Shown here: piece after piece, positions 1 to 7,864 of the stretch
Layout of the letters: the number at the start of each line of letters is the position of its first letter
How positions within the stretch are numbered: the stretch's first letter is position 1
Assembly (NCBI GenBank): GCA_900553285.1
Contig: USCX01000032.1
Coordinates: forward strand, 1-12,883
Direction: 5' to 3'
Origin: an uncultured Prevotella sp.
Lineage (GTDB): Bacteria; Bacteroidota; Bacteroidia; Bacteroidales; Bacteroidaceae
Length of the DNA stretch: 12,883 nucleotides
The notes under the pieces: model-generated
The model's input: the letters and a program-made list of their open reading frames with translations, nothing else
Told to the model about the DNA's origin: nothing
The model's database searches: none
Translations under genes and position numbers: made by a program

Positions 1-829
1 TTGTGCCTTGGACGAAGCCCAATTCGGAAGTCGACAGCCCGAGGCCCCCGCCGCTTTTTGATTCCAGCATGAAGAGCGGGCAGATCTTTGTCAACAGGGC
101 TTCGGGAAAACGATAAAAAAGCATGAAGAGCAGTGCCGGCAGGAGGTCTGGCTTGCGGAAGAAGGAGACGAAGGTCGCGGCGAATTGGCTGGCTATGTGA
201 TGCGGACTGGGCTTGCGCCGGCGGTCTGCGGCCGGACGTGGCAGGATGAATTGGTGGTACACGCACAGCCCGAGAAACAGGGCGGCTGCCATGTAGAGCG
301 TGAGGGACCATGCGTAGGATACCTGCTTGGTATATACTTCCATCGCGCCGGCAATCATAATGAGGATGCCCTGGCCGGCTATGGTGGCCAACCTGTAAAA
401 GGTGCTCCGTATGCCTACGTACAGTGACTGTCCGTGGGAGTCTAAGGCAAGCATGTAGAAACCGTCGGCAGCGATGTCGTGGGTGGCACTGCTGAATGCC
501 ATAAGCCAGAAACAGGCGAGCGAACCTTGGATGACAGAGGGCAGGTGAAGGGTGAAGGCGACGCCGCCAAGCGACGCACCGACCAGAAGTTGCATCACTA
601 CGACCCATTTTCTTTTCGTGCTGATCAGATCGACGAGGGGGCTCCAAAAAGGTTTAATGACCCACGGCAGGTAGAGCCAGCTGGTATAAAGTGCGATTTC
701 GGTGTTCGTCAGGCCTAAACGCTTGTACATGACTGTGGCAATCGACATGACGACGACATAAGGGATGCCTTCGGCGAAATATAGTGACGGCACCCAGGCC
801 CACGGATTCCGGTGAGCTACGTTTTTCAT
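1..829 (-). CDS. AmpG-like muropeptide permease (MFS/PAT family), N-terminal part
   Basis: Inner-membrane transporter of the major facilitator superfamily. By family it would import anhydro-muropeptides released from peptidoglycan for cytoplasmic recycling. The window holds the first 276 residues; the rest lies beyond the left edge. I read the start as the ATG at 829, giving MKNVAHRNPWAWVPSLYFAE. AmpG-like marks are the SLYFAEGIPY segment (about residues 15-24), the helix LYLPWVIKPFWSPLVD (about 52-67) followed by basic TKRK (71-74), and HDIAADGFYM (about 117-126), which resembles the conserved QDIAxDA region of AmpG. Several hydrophobic helices follow. The start codon overlaps the stop of the preceding fusion gene as ATGA, so translation is probably coupled and no separate promoter is needed. 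Family identity is fairly secure. The substrate is inferred from family and from the SpoIID-containing neighbour; another PAT-family substrate remains possible. Confidence 0.8.
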   Translation of the reverse strand, partial: MKNVAHRNPWAWVPSLYFAEGIPYVVVMSIATVMYKRLGLTNTEIALYTSWLYLPWVIKPFWSPLVDLISTKRKWVVVMQLLVGASLGGVAFTLHLPSVIQGSLACFWLMAFSSATHDIAADGFYMLALDSHGQSLYVGIRSTFYRLATIAGQGILIMIAGAMEVYTKQVSYAWSLTLYMAAALFLGLCVYHQFILPRPAADRRRKPSPHHIASQFAATFVSFFRKPDLLPALLFMLFYRFPEALLTKICPLFMLESKSGGGLGLSTSELGFVQGT

Positions 830-3800
830 GAGTATAGTTTTTTCAGTTCTGTCCCCTTGTAGTAATGATGCAAAATCTGTTTGTAGCTCGCACCGTTCTC
901 GCTCATTACGGCCGCGCCGATCTGGCACATGCCTACGCCGTGTCCCCATCCTGCGCCGGTGAGGACGAAGCGGCCGGGGACGCCGTCGTGAAGGTCTTCC
1001 TTGTCGACGACGAACGCCGAGCTGTAAAGATGCGAGGGCGAGAGCGAGCGGCGTATTTCTAATTCTTTGCCGATGATGAGCGTCTTTTTCGTTCCGATGA
1101 TTTTCAGTTTGAGAAGGCGGCCGCCGTGACCGCGCTGAATGGGGACAAGGTCGAGGATGTCGCCAAAATCTTCGCCCCGTTTTTCGCGGATGAGCATGGA
1201 CAGTTCCTCTTGGGAGTATTCCACTTTCCACCGGTAGAAGTCGCGGGTCTGTTGGTCGTAATCGTTCAGCACTTGGCGCAGGATGTGCGGGTCTTGTGTG
1301 TGACAGTAGGCGTCGGGGGTCGAGCGTATCCAGCGGTCGGCCCGGGCTTCATCGCTCAAATCCGGGACAGCGCCGTTTCCTGCCGTGTCGCGAACGGCCG
1401 TGAGGTAGGGCAGGTTTTTGTCGGCCCAGCATGTAGCATATTCTTCCGTGACCCCTCCGCAGCATTTCGAGAAGCGTGTGTCGCACAGTTCATTGTTGAA
1501 CGTCAACACCATGCCGCGTGTTTCGTCGATGGCTTTCCTGACAGCCGGACAAGCGCGTGTGATGCCTTGATAACGCTGGCAGTGGTCGTCAGCGCATACG
1601 TCGAAAAGAGTGTGCTCCTCACGGTCATACCATCGGATGGATTCGCCGTCTTTGCGTGAGAAGGAGAAATAGGAATGGTTTTCACTGCTCGCGTGCCGGC
1701 AGTGCCTGATTTGGGCGAAAAGCCAGCTGCGTGAAACGATGGCGTGGGCTTTGAGCAGTTCGAGGGACGAAGTTGCGCTCATTTCACTGCTGATGACGCT
1801 GGTCAGGTATTCTTCTGTCGGCAGGGTGTTGATGGCCACAACCTTGTCGTCTTCAACGATGAGGCGGAGGCATCCGCGGAACGTCTCGTCTTCTTTCTGT
1901 TCCCAATGGAAGTTGATGCCGATCGACACGCCGTGCAGGGTGAACGTGCTGTCCGGGCTTTCGGGCGAAAAGGTGAGCTCGCTGTATAAATCCCCGTTCC
2001 AGAGGATGCACCCCTCACGGCATTTGACACTCTGGCTGCCGCTGATGCTCTTGCCTTTGGCCGTGAAAGGACCCGACAGAGTGAAGTCGATTTGCGTGTC
2101 GTGCATGATGCCGATGCGTACGTCCGGTTCGTGATCGGTAAACTCCGTAGCCGAAGGGATGCGAGCCGGGATGGCCGTCTCTTTCGTGTCCTTCAGCCGA
2201 GTGGCGACGCGACGTATTTCGCGGTCTGTGAGTGTCACTTCTTTCAAAATGCCCGTGGCTATGTCGGCAGTCATGCGCTGAAAGTCGCAGGCACGTGGGG
2301 TGATGAGGCATCCTCCCATGTCGATGGCGCCCGGACTGACGAGTATCTGTGCTTCGCCGGACGCATAGTAACAGTCAGGGCGATGTTTTTTGCGGGGTAT
2401 GACGATAACGATGAGTTCGTCAGGCTGTGCGTTTGCTCCTTGCTGTTTCCATGTGAGCAGGTTGACGTCGGGTTCGGCATGTCCTGCTTGAACGGGCAAG
2501 TGTTCAAAGAGTTTGTGGAACAGCGGGAAACCGCCGTCGGTCCGGTTGGCCCGGATGACGAAAGCGGGGCAGGCATAGTCGTGAAGAAGATAGATTCCGC
2601 TGTTTTTGTCCGTATAGCCCAGCTCTTCCAGTTCGGCTTCCTCACGTGTGTGTAGCGGGTAGACTTTTTCAAGCGCATTTTCATAGCGTTTCCAGTCGCG
2701 TTCGATGGGGATGCGGCCGCGGCGGCCGGCTTGAAAGTGGGCATGGTCGGGGGCCGAGGCGCCGCAATGGGCTCCATTATATATGAAGAGGTAGTCTGGC
2801 ATCGCCCATGCCATGCGGCATAAATCGCCGAAGAGAGGTTCGAGTTGTTGGGGGACGTGGCGCCGTGTCGGGAGCGTGAAATGGTGTGGCAGGATGGGGT
2901 AGGGGTTGACAAGGAGGTTGAATTTCCCTTCTACGGCCAAAGCGTCCTGATCGCCTGGACGGTTGCAGTCACAGAGGAAGCAAGGGCGTTTCCCAAGGCT
3001 GACGGGGTCGGTCTTCGCGTTTGTCGATACTTTGCGGGAGGGGTTGAACTGTACGCTCAGACCCCGGTCTTCGCCGAATGGCAGGTTGCGGATTTCGACG
3101 TCTGTCTCCAATTGCTGAAAGCGTTGCCTGGCCTCAGGCCATGTCTCCATTTGCCTGTTGAAAAACTGTTCCGCTTCGGCTTGGTGAAGGGGATGGTTCC
3201 ATTTTTCGATGAGTGCCTGCCGGGCATGAATCTCATGCGTGCGCAGACTGTCTTTGTAGGCATTGTTACGGTTGATTCTTTCGGTTGGGAGGTCTGCATC
3301 GGAATTTCCTTCCCAGCGTCGGCACAGATAGATTTCATCGTAGATACGTCCGATGCGGTAACGGCGTGAGAAATGGAGGCCGAGCGCATAATCTTCGCCG
3401 TAGGAGGTGTTTGGGACGCCCCATTTGCGGAGGATGGGTACGTAGAAAGCACGCGGGGCACCCAATCCGTTGACGCGCAAGGCGTTGTTCCGCCCGTTGG
3501 CCGCCGTCCATTCTTTATGGGCGATGAGGCCGGGCTGGATGGTGGTCAGGTTGAAGTCTACCATCCGGTAGGAGCCGACGACCATGGCAGCCTTCTGGGC
3601 GTAAAATGTGTTGACTATTGTCTGCAAGGTGGCTGGCGAACTGTACAGGTCGTCGGAATCGAGCTGTACGGCGAATTTACCGCATTGGCTGTGACGTATG
3701 GCGATGTCCCAGCACCCGCCGATGCCTAAGTCGTCGCGTTGGGGGATGAGGTGGACGACGCGCCTGTCCTCACTGGCTATCTGGCGGATGATGTCGGAGG

Positions 3801-4674
3801 TGCTGTCGGTCGAATGGTTGTCGACGACGATGACGTTGAAGTCGAACGACGTGTCTTGACTGAGGGCGCTCCGTAAGGCGTCGGCAATTGTCCTGGCCCT
3901 GTTCCGGACCGGAATAATCACGGAGGCCTCTACCGGAAAACTTTCTTGGTCGAAATTGATTGCGTCCAATTCGTCGGGGGCGAGCCACGCACCGATTTTT
4001 TTCAGGTGGGCCGTGCAGGCCCGCTCCATTTCGGCCTGTACGAGCCGGTTGCTGGGGTTTACGTAGTCGAATTGCTTTGCTCCGCTGGCGCGAAAGTCGG
4101 TCTGGCTTTCCGCGTAGAGCGATTCGCGCAAGTGGCAGAACCGTCCTGTGCGACTGAGGAAGAGCCTCAATGCGTATTGGGCAGCGTAGTGAAAGCGCGA
4201 GTGGCCTTCGGCTTTGATGAAGGCGTGAAGGTCTTTTGTGCGGAGCATGACGAGGCCTCCGAAGTCGAAGTCGTCTCTTATGCTGCCGGGTTGGTAGTCG
4301 TTGACGGGGTGTGATGTCTTCTGCCCATGGATGATATCATATCGGTCGGCATAGAAAAAGACACTTTTTCCGTCTTGTGCCATTTCGGCAAATCGGTCGA
4401 TGCAGCGGTAGCCTAATTCGAGTGAGGCTGGCCGTAAGAAAAACATGAGCAGAGGAGATGTGGCCCGTCGCGCCACTTGGCGGAAAAAACGCATGTCGCT
4501 GACGCTTTCGCAGACGATGCTTTCCGCCTTCTCGGGAAACCGGTCTGTGTCTGCCTGAGCAGTCGTTATCACGAAAAGCCGGTTGATGAGCGGGTGTCCG
4601 GCAATGGAGGCGAGTAAGGCTGCATCGTTTGAGGGTGCGGCCGATGTATAGAGAAAGTCGATGAGTCCTTTCAT
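826..4674 (-). CDS. Fusion: glycosyltransferase-like domains + DUF4922 (HIT/GalT-like) + SpoIID-type lytic transglycosylase
   Basis: Protein of 1282 residues (numbered from the ATG at 4674). Residues 1-245 look like a degenerate GT-A domain (FYADRYD, then YQPGSIRDDFDFG). Residues 250-490 are a family 2 glycosyltransferase: SVIIPVRNR at 251, DSDD at 339-342, GED at 426-428. Residues 545-830 match DUF4922, with CFLC at 565-568 and a HIT/Ap4A-phosphorylase-like HAHFQ at 644-648. Residues 850-1282 are SpoIID-like: LPTEEYLTSVISSEM at 951-965, where E964 matches the catalytic Glu of SpoIID, and a closing GAGWGHGVGMCQIGA at 1240. SpoIID enzymes cut glycan strands lacking stem peptides. No signal peptide or membrane helix is seen, and cysteines are frequent, so a cytoplasmic site is likely. 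The frame is open to an ATG at 4758, but a -7 box lies inside that extension, so 4674 is the better start. Coupled to the AmpG-like gene. Domains are confident; the joint reaction is unknown. Confidence 0.85.
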   Translation of the reverse strand: MKGLIDFLYTSAAPSNDAALLASIAGHPLINRLFVITTAQADTDRFPEKAESIVCESVSDMRFFRQVARRATSPLLMFFLRPASLELGYRCIDRFAEMAQDGKSVFFYADRYDIIHGQKTSHPVNDYQPGSIRDDFDFGGLVMLRTKDLHAFIKAEGHSRFHYAAQYALRLFLSRTGRFCHLRESLYAESQTDFRASGAKQFDYVNPSNRLVQAEMERACTAHLKKIGAWLAPDELDAINFDQESFPVEASVIIPVRNRARTIADALRSALSQDTSFDFNVIVVDNHSTDSTSDIIRQIASEDRRVVHLIPQRDDLGIGGCWDIAIRHSQCGKFAVQLDSDDLYSSPATLQTIVNTFYAQKAAMVVGSYRMVDFNLTTIQPGLIAHKEWTAANGRNNALRVNGLGAPRAFYVPILRKWGVPNTSYGEDYALGLHFSRRYRIGRIYDEIYLCRRWEGNSDADLPTERINRNNAYKDSLRTHEIHARQALIEKWNHPLHQAEAEQFFNRQMETWPEARQRFQQLETDVEIRNLPFGEDRGLSVQFNPSRKVSTNAKTDPVSLGKRPCFLCDCNRPGDQDALAVEGKFNLLVNPYPILPHHFTLPTRRHVPQQLEPLFGDLCRMAWAMPDYLFIYNGAHCGASAPDHAHFQAGRRGRIPIERDWKRYENALEKVYPLHTREEAELEELGYTDKNSGIYLLHDYACPAFVIRANRTDGGFPLFHKLFEHLPVQAGHAEPDVNLLTWKQQGANAQPDELIVIVIPRKKHRPDCYYASGEAQILVSPGAIDMGGCLITPRACDFQRMTADIATGILKEVTLTDREIRRVATRLKDTKETAIPARIPSATEFTDHEPDVRIGIMHDTQIDFTLSGPFTAKGKSISGSQSVKCREGCILWNGDLYSELTFSPESPDSTFTLHGVSIGINFHWEQKEDETFRGCLRLIVEDDKVVAINTLPTEEYLTSVISSEMSATSSLELLKAHAIVSRSWLFAQIRHCRHASSENHSYFSFSRKDGESIRWYDREEHTLFDVCADDHCQRYQGITRACPAVRKAIDETRGMVLTFNNELCDTRFSKCCGGVTEEYATCWADKNLPYLTAVRDTAGNGAVPDLSDEARADRWIRSTPDAYCHTQDPHILRQVLNDYDQQTRDFYRWKVEYSQEELSMLIREKRGEDFGDILDLVPIQRGHGGRLLKLKIIGTKKTLIIGKELEIRRSLSPSHLYSSAFVVDKEDLHDGVPGRFVLTGAGWGHGVGMCQIGAAVMSENGASYKQILHHYYKGTELKKLYS

Positions 4675-4697
4675 GGCTAAGAGGCGGTTTAGTGCAA

Positions 4698-4705
4698 CAA
4701 ATATA
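4698..4705 (-). promoter_or_regulatory. Bacteroidota -7 box for the fusion/ampG-like operon
   Basis: On the minus strand this reads TATATTTG, a match to the Bacteroidota TAnnTTTG -7 element. It lies 23 bases before the ATG at 4674, leaving a short 5' leader. I see no clear TTTG -33 element 19-20 bases upstream, so strength is uncertain. Its place inside the longer open frame argues against translation starting at 4758. Confidence 0.6.
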
Positions 4706-4881
4706 CGAAGTTTTTCAGTTTCTTTTCTTTGCAGACTGACATTTCTGCCTGCTTTCATAGCGGGCCGTTCTCGCTTGTCGTCGGTGTGCTTACCGTCGGG
4801 GCAAGATTTATCTGTGTCCGTAACTTATGTTGAAGATATATTAAGAAAACTGTCAAATCGTCCGGGCTTATAAAAATTGCG

Positions 4882-4889
4882 TAACTTTG
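4882..4889 (+). promoter_or_regulatory. Bacteroidota -7 box for the 300-residue membrane protein gene
   Basis: TAACTTTG followed by C matches the TAnnTTTG(C) -7 consensus and sits 28 bases before the ATG at 4918. No good TTTG -33 element is seen at the usual spacing. Together with the minus-strand box at 4698-4705 it forms a divergent promoter region of about 240 bases between two oppositely oriented genes. Confidence 0.65.
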
Positions 4890-4917
4890 CGGGCACAAAG
4901 CAAGAAACCTCATCAGA

Positions 4918-5820
4918 ATGACTGAAACTCAATCTATCTTTTATCGGGAACGCAGCTATCAGGCATGTGTGGCTACGGCATGGCGTCTGTTGATAAATGA
5001 ATATAAGTCTGTGTTGAAATACAGTTGGCTGCAAGCTGTGACGGCTGGTGCCGGTGTGGCTTTGCTGTCCTTCCTCCTGTTCGTGCATTATCTCTGGTTC
5101 ACGCCGGCTGCTTTGGCCTGGGTAGCTGTTGTGCTGTTGGTTTATGGTTTGGCCGCCGCTTGTTGGCAGAGTTCGGCATACGTGCAGGTGGATTTCTATC
5201 GTGCGTCGGGCGAGTTGCCCCATTGCGGTTCGCATCGCTTTGCGGGCAATCTGCGTCATAGGTTGGGGCGTTCGCTGTTGAGCCTGTTGCTCTTTGTGGT
5301 GGCGTTGGCGCTGATAGGGGGAAGCCTGTATGCTTCGCTGTGTCTCAGCCCGTGGTGGTGGATTGCCGTGGCCGCCGTGCTGGGAGGCGTCGTTGTGGGC
5401 GGCTTGTGGGTGCAGATCGTCCTGGTGGAGCGTGCCCCGTTGCGTGAGAGTTGGAAACTGCTTCGTTCCGAGGGGTTGAAGTCATTGGGAAGCTGGTTCC
5501 TGGTCCAATTGACCGGCTGGCTGACTGTCGGCGTCATCTCTTTGGTGTTTTTCTTGCCTACGATAGTATTGTCGGCCAGTTATTTTGTTTCTCACATAGG
5601 CGTCATCAACGGTGACGCATCGGGTATGCCGGGATATGCTGCTTGGTTGTATTTCTTTGCGGCATGGCTTGCGGGGACTGGGATGCACCTTTCCACTTTA
5701 TTGGCCATCTGGCCGCGCAGTCTTATGGTGGCCTCGATGGTGAGTAAGGCCAAGAACAGGGAGAGGCAGAATGAAGAACTGTTGAAATTGCGTCAGGAGC
5801 AAGTCGCCTTGCAAAGATAA
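4918..5820 (+). CDS. Polytopic membrane protein, unknown function
   Basis: A 300-residue integral membrane protein that I cannot assign to a named family. About six hydrophobic segments are visible, near residues 38-58, 62-84, 118-138, 146-168, 196-220 and 240-262. The first 35 residues are polar, and the tail after residue 275 is highly charged (KAKNRERQNEELLKLRQEQ) and probably helical and cytoplasmic. Loop residues near 92-118 (DFYRASGELPHCGSHRFAGN) are polar and rich in basic residues and His. The architecture resembles uncharacterised six-helix proteins of Bacteroidales; there are no transporter, protease or kinase signatures. It has its own promoter, is transcribed alone, and ends 29 bases from the stop of the converging small exported-protein gene. 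The start follows from the -7 box 28 bases upstream. Confidence 0.8.
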   Translation: MTETQSIFYRERSYQACVATAWRLLINEYKSVLKYSWLQAVTAGAGVALLSFLLFVHYLWFTPAALAWVAVVLLVYGLAAACWQSSAYVQVDFYRASGELPHCGSHRFAGNLRHRLGRSLLSLLLFVVALALIGGSLYASLCLSPWWWIAVAAVLGGVVVGGLWVQIVLVERAPLRESWKLLRSEGLKSLGSWFLVQLTGWLTVGVISLVFFLPTIVLSASYFVSHIGVINGDASGMPGYAAWLYFFAAWLAGTGMHLSTLLAIWPRSLMVASMVSKAKNRERQNEELLKLRQEQVALQR

Positions 5821-5823
5821 AAT

Positions 5824-5842
5824 GGCGCGAAGGCGTCTTTCT
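5824..5842 (+). terminator. Possible weak terminator after the membrane protein gene
   Basis: GGCGC (5824-5828) can pair with GCGTC (5833-5837), one pair being G-U, around a GAAG tetraloop, followed by TTTCTT. It lies in the 29-base gap between two converging stop codons. The stem is short and the T-run interrupted, so the call is tentative. Confidence 0.35.
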
Positions 5843-5849
5843 TGTGTCC

Positions 5850-6275
5850 TTATTTGCGCTCGAAGTGGAGCGTGGCGGGAATTTTGACCAATTTTCGTCC
5901 TTCGATGCGTTTGACCTCGTTGTCGCCGACGACTTGGTAGTCCAAGCCTCCATCATCGGTGGAAGTCAGTCTGACGGTCTGGGCGTCAGCGCCTTGGTCG
6001 TTCGACATGCGGATGGTGGCTTCGTCTTTCTTGACCTTGCAGGAGGTAATCATCCAGACGCCGTAGATATTCCCGCCCATGTAGCCGTGTGTCTGGCCTA
6101 AAAATGAAAGTCCGGGAACGACTACACTCTCGTTTTCCAAATCGATTACGAGATTGATGCGGTATTTGGAGTTAAAGAAAGAACCTTTGAAATCGTTTTC
6201 CGGCGAGCCGGAACGGGCTTGTGCAAAAAGAATGCTGCCTATTATGGCCACGCCGGTAAACAGCAACCTTCTCAT
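5850..6275 (-). CDS. Small exported protein, unknown function
   Basis: A 141-residue protein with a clear signal peptide: MRRLL, a hydrophobic core to about residue 18, then AQA before a likely cleavage after residue 20. No lipobox cysteine is present, so the mature protein of about 120 residues should be periplasmic or surface-located rather than lipid-anchored. The mature part alternates polar and hydrophobic residues as in a beta-rich fold. It has a glycine-rich stretch near 60-72 (GQTHGYMGGNIYG) and a single Cys at 79. I recognise no family. It is the last gene of a three-gene operon, starting 4 bases after the stop of the FHA gene, so it is almost certainly co-transcribed with the FHA and SPOR proteins. 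Function can only be guessed from that company: something at the cell envelope. Confidence 0.75.
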   Translation of the reverse strand: MRRLLFTGVAIIGSILFAQARSGSPENDFKGSFFNSKYRINLVIDLENESVVVPGLSFLGQTHGYMGGNIYGVWMITSCKVKKDEATIRMSNDQGADAQTVRLTSTDDGGLDYQVVGDNEVKRIEGRKLVKIPATLHFERK

Positions 6276-6279
6276 GGGG

Positions 6280-6783
6280 CTAATTGGCTTTCTGAGTGAA
6301 TATCATGGTGGTTGCACCGATGGTGATGATGTCGCCGTCTGTCAGGCGGGCCGTTTCTTTCAGGCCGAGCAGGTGGTCTTGCCAAAAGGTGCCTGTGTTT
6401 GACGGAGCGTCACGCAGTGTGCACACGGTGTCCCCGTCTTTTCCTTTTTTTAATGTAATGATGCAATGTGTGGTGTCAATGCTGGGGTCGACGGTTCGAA
6501 TCGCGGCGTTGGCCTTTGTTCCGTAGACGTATCTTCCGACGATATTTTCCCCCATGGCGAGCGGAATGATTTGCTTGTAGTGAAAGGCGTTCTCGATAAC
6601 AATCAGGCTTGCCGGTGTTTCAGGCGTTTTCTGTGCTTCCCCGTCCTTTTTGCCCGAAGCTATCCTGATTTTGAATTCTTTATGGCACGACGGGCATTCG
6701 AACACCAATACACGGCCGGGAGCATACAGCTTTTCGTCGAATGTGATGGGTTCGTCGCATTTGGGACAACGTATTCTTTTCAT
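6280..6783 (-). CDS. Zinc-ribbon plus FHA-domain protein
   Basis: A 167-residue cytoplasmic protein. It opens with a zinc-ribbon-like module, CPKC at residues 6-9 and CPSC at 30-33. A charged linker (about 41-57) follows, then a forkhead-associated (FHA) domain from about 60 to 165: GRYVYG at 83-88, THC at 105-107 and SNTGTFW at 128-134, matching the Gly-Arg, His and Asn-x-Gly landmarks of the fold. FHA domains usually bind phosphothreonine; the landmark Ser before His appears as Thr here. No kinase or other output domain is attached, so it is probably an adaptor. The frame is open further upstream, but the ATG at 6783 begins the CPKC module and lies 19 bases after the SPOR gene's stop; the longer form would overlap that gene. 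Middle gene of the operon. Confidence 0.85.
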   Translation of the reverse strand: MKRIRCPKCDEPITFDEKLYAPGRVLVFECPSCHKEFKIRIASGKKDGEAQKTPETPASLIVIENAFHYKQIIPLAMGENIVGRYVYGTKANAAIRTVDPSIDTTHCIITLKKGKDGDTVCTLRDAPSNTGTFWQDHLLGLKETARLTDGDIITIGATTMIFTQKAN

Positions 6784-6802
6784 TGGAGATGGGCGAAATG
6801 GG

Positions 6803-7864
6803 TTATGGTAGGGCAAGCACCCATGCTTCTGCAAATTCTTCGGAGTTATGCAAGCGTTTCAACTCGTTAAACGCTTCGTTTTCGCTTGCAAAGTGACCGT
6901 AAATGACACGGACCATTTTCTGCTTTTTATATACGGAAACGTCTTTGTAGCCCTGTTTCGTGAGGCGGTCTACAAAAGCATGCGCATTTCGGGAACTGAC
7001 GGCACTGGCCAGCACGATGGTGTAACTTTTGGACGGGGGCACTGTCTCTGTATGCGTGATTTCGGGGCGTGAAGCAGCTGCCGAGGCCGGCTTTGTGGAC
7101 GCAGTCACAGGTTTTACGGGCGCTGTCTCGTGTGTGTCCGTCGTAGCGGTTGTCTCTTTTAGGACGACTGCTTGTTGCTTTCCTGCGGATTGGGGCTTGG
7201 GCTCGTCGCTGAATATCAGGCTGCTGGCTAGATTCGCCTGCATGTCTTGGCTGTAAGGTGCCTGTTGGATGGGAGTCGACCACGCAAAGTAGAGTAGGAG
7301 TGTGACTATCGCGACGGCTGCCGTCTGCGTAATAGTTTGCCGGAGCATGTGTGCGTGGCCTCTCTGCACTTTATGGAGCGGTCTGAACGCTTTCCATGCC
7401 TTTCCCCATGTCCTGACCGTTGCTTTTTGTGTTTCTGCCTGAGATTGGATTCGTCCGATTTCCACCGAGTCGAGACCATATAGGTCTGGCGATACGACAC
7501 CGGCCTCGATTGGGGTGAAATCGTAGTGGCCGTCTTGGCGCAGGCTTAATTTCCCGATGCCGTCGAACATGAATTCGCCTTGGCTGAGTATGACTTCCTT
7601 AATATGCGCGACGTCGTTCTCGACGAGCTTCTGGGCGTCGGGGTAGCTGACATCGTTAGCCTGCATATAGGACAGTGTGAGCAGTCCGTCGTTGATTGTG
7701 AGTTGGGGATTGAAGCCCACGCTGCGCGTTGGCGGGAAGAACAGGTTTTCTTCGGCGACCCAATGAGCCGGCTGGGAACTGGTGACGAAACCGCCCAAGT
7801 GGGGGACGACCACACAGTCGTTGTTGAGTAATAAGCTCTCGATATGTTGCGTGAGTTCAAACAT
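6803..7864 (-). CDS. HU-CCDC81 and SPOR domain membrane protein
   Basis: A 353-residue single-pass membrane protein. Residues 1-130 match the N-terminal HU-like, CCDC81-type region of Bacteroidota proteins: HIESLLLNNDCVVVPHLGGF at 7-26, GFNPQLTINDGLL at 50-62, GIGKL at 102-106. One transmembrane helix lies near 175-195, preceded by basic residues, which places the HU-like part in the cytoplasm. A Pro/Thr/Ala-rich linker (about 200-278) leads to a C-terminal SPOR domain (279-353), which in other bacteria binds glycan strands stripped of stem peptides at division sites. The protein may thus link a nucleoid-like or cytoplasmic surface to the wall; whether the HU-like part binds DNA is unknown. 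First gene of an operon with the FHA and exported proteins. The start is chosen because conserved family sequence begins at this Met. Confidence 0.9.
   Translation of the reverse strand: MFELTQHIESLLLNNDCVVVPHLGGFVTSSQPAHWVAEENLFFPPTRSVGFNPQLTINDGLLTLSYMQANDVSYPDAQKLVENDVAHIKEVILSQGEFMFDGIGKLSLRQDGHYDFTPIEAGVVSPDLYGLDSVEIGRIQSQAETQKATVRTWGKAWKAFRPLHKVQRGHAHMLRQTITQTAAVAIVTLLLYFAWSTPIQQAPYSQDMQANLASSLIFSDEPKPQSAGKQQAVVLKETTATTDTHETAPVKPVTASTKPASAAASRPEITHTETVPPSKSYTIVLASAVSSRNAHAFVDRLTKQGYKDVSVYKKQKMVRVIYGHFASENEAFNELKRLHNSEEFAEAWVLALP

Noticed and set aside
1126..1659. Plus-strand open frame of 177 codons inside the fusion gene
   Set aside because: It lies opposite the SpoIID-coding region; its translation has no recognisable domain and no -7 box precedes it. 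It is a shadow of the real gene.
4675..4758. N-terminal extension of the fusion protein to an ATG at 4758
   Set aside because: The segment contains the TATATTTG -7 box and its translation is basic and unlike the conserved start; the ATG at 4674 fits better.
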